DNA of 6,585 nucleotides, taken from NCBI GenBank assembly GCA_902796975.1, contig CADBRF010000246.1, forward strand, positions 1 through 6,585, given 5' to 3'. The first letter of the stretch is position 1. Every line of letters begins with the position of its first letter. Below the pieces are notes generated by a model that saw only the letters and a list, made by a program, of their open reading frames with translations, did not search any database and was not told where the DNA came from. The stretch is from an uncultured Coriobacteriaceae bacterium (GTDB taxonomy: Bacteria; Actinomycetota; Coriobacteriia; Coriobacteriales; QAMH01). The translations under genes and the position numbers were made by a program. Shown here one piece after another: positions 5,461 through 6,585 of the stretch.

Positions 5461-6354
5461 ATGACCGTTATCGATCTGAATCAGGATTATCTTGTCCGCG
5501 CCATAACCAACGACGGCTCTGCCCAGGTGTTCGCGGCAACGGCAAAGGGGCTTGTCGAAGAGGCGCGCAAGATGCATGACCTTTCTCTCACGGCAACTGC
5601 GGCGCTCGGCCGCACGCTTATTGCCGGAGCCATGATGGGCTCTGCCATGAAGAACGAGAAGGATGCTCTCTCCATCGTCTTCAATGGCGATGGACCGCTT
5701 GGCAAGATCGTTGTAACTGCAAAAAGCGATGGCAGTGTGAAAGGATATGTGGGCAACCCCAAAGCATCTCTGCCTTCTGAAGCGGGCAAGAAGCTCGACG
5801 TCGGTGGCATCGTGGGCGAGGGGACCCTGCAAGTCATCCGTGACATCTCCATGCGCGAACCCTACGGCGGCACGGTCGAGATTCAAACCGGAGAAATCGC
5901 CGAAGACCTCGCCTATTACTTCACCGTAAGCGATCAGATTCCCTCTGCTGTTTCGCTGGGTGTCCTGCTCAACGACGACGGCACGGTACACGAAGCTGGC
6001 GGCTTCATCGTCCAGATGCTTCCGGGCGCAGACGATGCAGTGGCAGCGCAGTTAGAAGAGCGCATCGCCGCTTTCCCCTCAATCAGCACGCTGCTGGCAG
6101 AAGGTAAAAACCCCGAGGCGATTATCGAAGAGCTTTTCGAGGGCTTTGAGCCCAAGATTCTCACCCATACTCCCATCTGCTTCAGGTGCGATTGCACGCG
6201 CGAGCGTACGGGTAAGCTCCTCGGTCTTATGGGCAAGGACGAGCTGCAGGAGATGATTGACGAGGGTGAGAACGCGACGCTCGAATGTGCCTTCTGCAAC
6301 AAGAAATATACCTTCACCGTGGACGAGATGAAAGCGATTGCCGCTGGGCTCTAA
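5461..6354 (+). CDS. hslO: Hsp33 redox-regulated molecular chaperone
   Basis: Hsp33 is a cytoplasmic holdase that stays inactive while its four C-terminal cysteines hold zinc. Oxidation plus unfolding (for example by hypochlorite or peroxide with heat) releases zinc and exposes the client-binding surface. The 297-residue length is normal. The N-terminal domain shows the family start 'DYLVRAITNDGSAQVFAA', followed by 'GRTLIAGAMMGSAMK' and 'GDGPLGKIVVTAKSDGSVKGYVGNP'. The redox switch is complete: C243-D-C245 in 'FRCDCTRER' and C276-x-x-C279 in 'LECAFCNKKYTF'. An extra cysteine, C240, lies three residues before the first switch cysteine. ATG 5461 has AGGAG at 5451-5455, a clear SD five bases upstream. 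The gene has its own 172-base upstream regulatory gap and is followed by a long terminator-like structure, so it is likely an independent unit. Confidence 0.97.
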   Translation: MTVIDLNQDYLVRAITNDGSAQVFAATAKGLVEEARKMHDLSLTATAALGRTLIAGAMMGSAMKNEKDALSIVFNGDGPLGKIVVTAKSDGSVKGYVGNPKASLPSEAGKKLDVGGIVGEGTLQVIRDISMREPYGGTVEIQTGEIAEDLAYYFTVSDQIPSAVSLGVLLNDDGTVHEAGGFIVQMLPGADDAVAAQLEERIAAFPSISTLLAEGKNPEAIIEELFEGFEPKILTHTPICFRCDCTRERTGKLLGLMGKDELQEMIDEGENATLECAFCNKKYTFTVDEMKAIAAGL

Positions 6355-6365
6355 AGGTCTTTAAG

Positions 6366-6533
6366 AAAAGGACCACAGGGATGCCCCGCAAATAATTGGA
6401 GGATGACAAGGAAATTACGGGAATCGATAGCGGAGAGATGTCTGAGCGCGGAGCGCGAGTCCTCGGAGCTGATTCCCGGAATTGCCTTGTCGGGTGACGA
6501 TTTTATTTGCGGGGCATCTCAGCGGCCTTTTTT
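6366..6533 (+). terminator. Very long hairpin ending in a T-tract, likely terminator of hslO
   Basis: The base of the structure pairs AAAAGG (6366-6371) with CCTTTT (6526-6531), then CC (6373-6374) with GG (6524-6525) across a bulged A. Six Ts (6528-6533) follow on the + strand. On the - strand the mirror end reads CCTTTTCTT, so the structure could terminate transcription from both sides. It begins 12 bases after the hslO stop. It is far longer than a usual intrinsic terminator because it encloses the nested repeat at 6380-6518, so a terminator role may be only part of its function. Confidence 0.5.
6380..6518. repeat. Nested long inverted repeat (structured RNA or MITE-like element)
   Basis: The outer arms are a perfect 16-bp inverted repeat: GATGCCCCGCAAATAA (6380-6395) and its complement at 6503-6518. 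Inside, after an internal loop of 9 bases on the left and 11 on the right, 6405-6425 pairs with 6471-6491 over 21 positions with only two mismatches. The apical part contains a tandem repeat GAGCGCG x2 (6444-6457) and a possible CTGAG/CTCGG helix around CGCG-GAG-CGCG. There is no transposase and no clear target duplication. Such extended pairing is not expected by chance. Whether it acts as DNA or RNA cannot be decided from one copy. Confidence 0.7.
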
Positions 6534-6558
6534 CTTGTTCGAACTGAGTGACGTTCAT

Positions 6559-6585
6559 CCAATGTTTCCAGTGGTCACACATTGG
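6559..6585. repeat. Short inverted repeat at the window end
   Basis: CCAATGT (6559-6565) and ACATTGG (6579-6585) are perfect 7-bp arms around 13 bases. The right arm ends exactly at the last base, so the dyad may extend further. It may be an operator or hairpin of a gene beyond the window. Confidence 0.4.

Noticed and set aside
6380..6518. Retron msr-msd with a1/a2 inverted repeats
   Set aside because: The end repeats fit superficially, but the inside is one continuous rod rather than separate msr and msd stems, and no reverse transcriptase is visible before the window ends.
6537..6544. GTTCGAAC as a tRNA or tmRNA T-arm
   Set aside because: No flanking T-stem, acceptor stem, anticodon arm or CCA end can be formed around it.
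6540..6554. LexA (SOS) box from GAAC...GTTC
   Set aside because: The gap between the half-sites is eight bases, not four as in the CGAAC-N4-GTTCG box.
6416..6585. - strand open frame entering from the right edge
   Set aside because: It would end only after crossing the whole hairpin, and its sequence shows no recognisable domain; probably the antisense phase of GC-rich sequence.

Overview
The window looks like ordinary bacterial chromosome carrying housekeeping and stress genes, all on the + strand. No rRNA, tRNA, transposase, phage or CRISPR sequence is visible. Codons favour G or C in third position. The prfA-prmC pair is conserved in many bacteria. The MurJ has the 'LPNxxYELxxGG' form of its N-terminal loop, which I associate with Actinomycetota rather than Proteobacteria. 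Together with moderate GC this fits a coriobacterium-like actinomycete, but that is inference from style and remains uncertain.

Layout. (1) 1-1778: the 3' part of prfA (release factor 1), overlapping prmC (the methyltransferase for the release-factor GGQ glutamine) by one base. Substrate and modifying enzyme are translationally coupled. (2) 1779-2012: a 234-base leader with hairpins but no confident promoter and no CIRCE or HspR operator. (3) 2013-2447: an Hsp20 small heat-shock protein with a strong Shine-Dalgarno (SD), followed by two terminator-like hairpins. (4) 2668-3573: a long DUF2064/TIGR04282-type nucleotide-sugar-transferase-like protein. (5) 3651-5288: MurJ, the lipid II flippase. 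(6) 5289-5460: a 172-base regulatory gap with stacked palindromes and two possible promoters. (7) 5461-6354: Hsp33 (hslO), the redox-controlled chaperone, with its complete zinc-cysteine set. (8) 6355-6585: no confident gene. It holds a roughly 168-base nested inverted repeat ending in a T-tract, then a short dyad cut by the window end.

How the genes relate. prfA and prmC work on translation termination. Hsp20 and Hsp33 are both ATP-independent holdases, but each has its own leader, so they are probably separate stress-responsive units. MurJ serves cell-wall synthesis. The DUF2064 protein has no partner here that would fix its substrate.

The least explained signal is the long structured element at 6366-6533. 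It has a perfect 16-bp outer arm, a 21-bp inner arm with two mismatches, an internal bubble between them, and T-rich tails readable on both strands. It could be an oversized bidirectional terminator, a structured small RNA or a MITE-like palindrome. The second most interesting signals are the hsp20 SD sitting exactly in a hairpin loop and the palindromes upstream of hslO.
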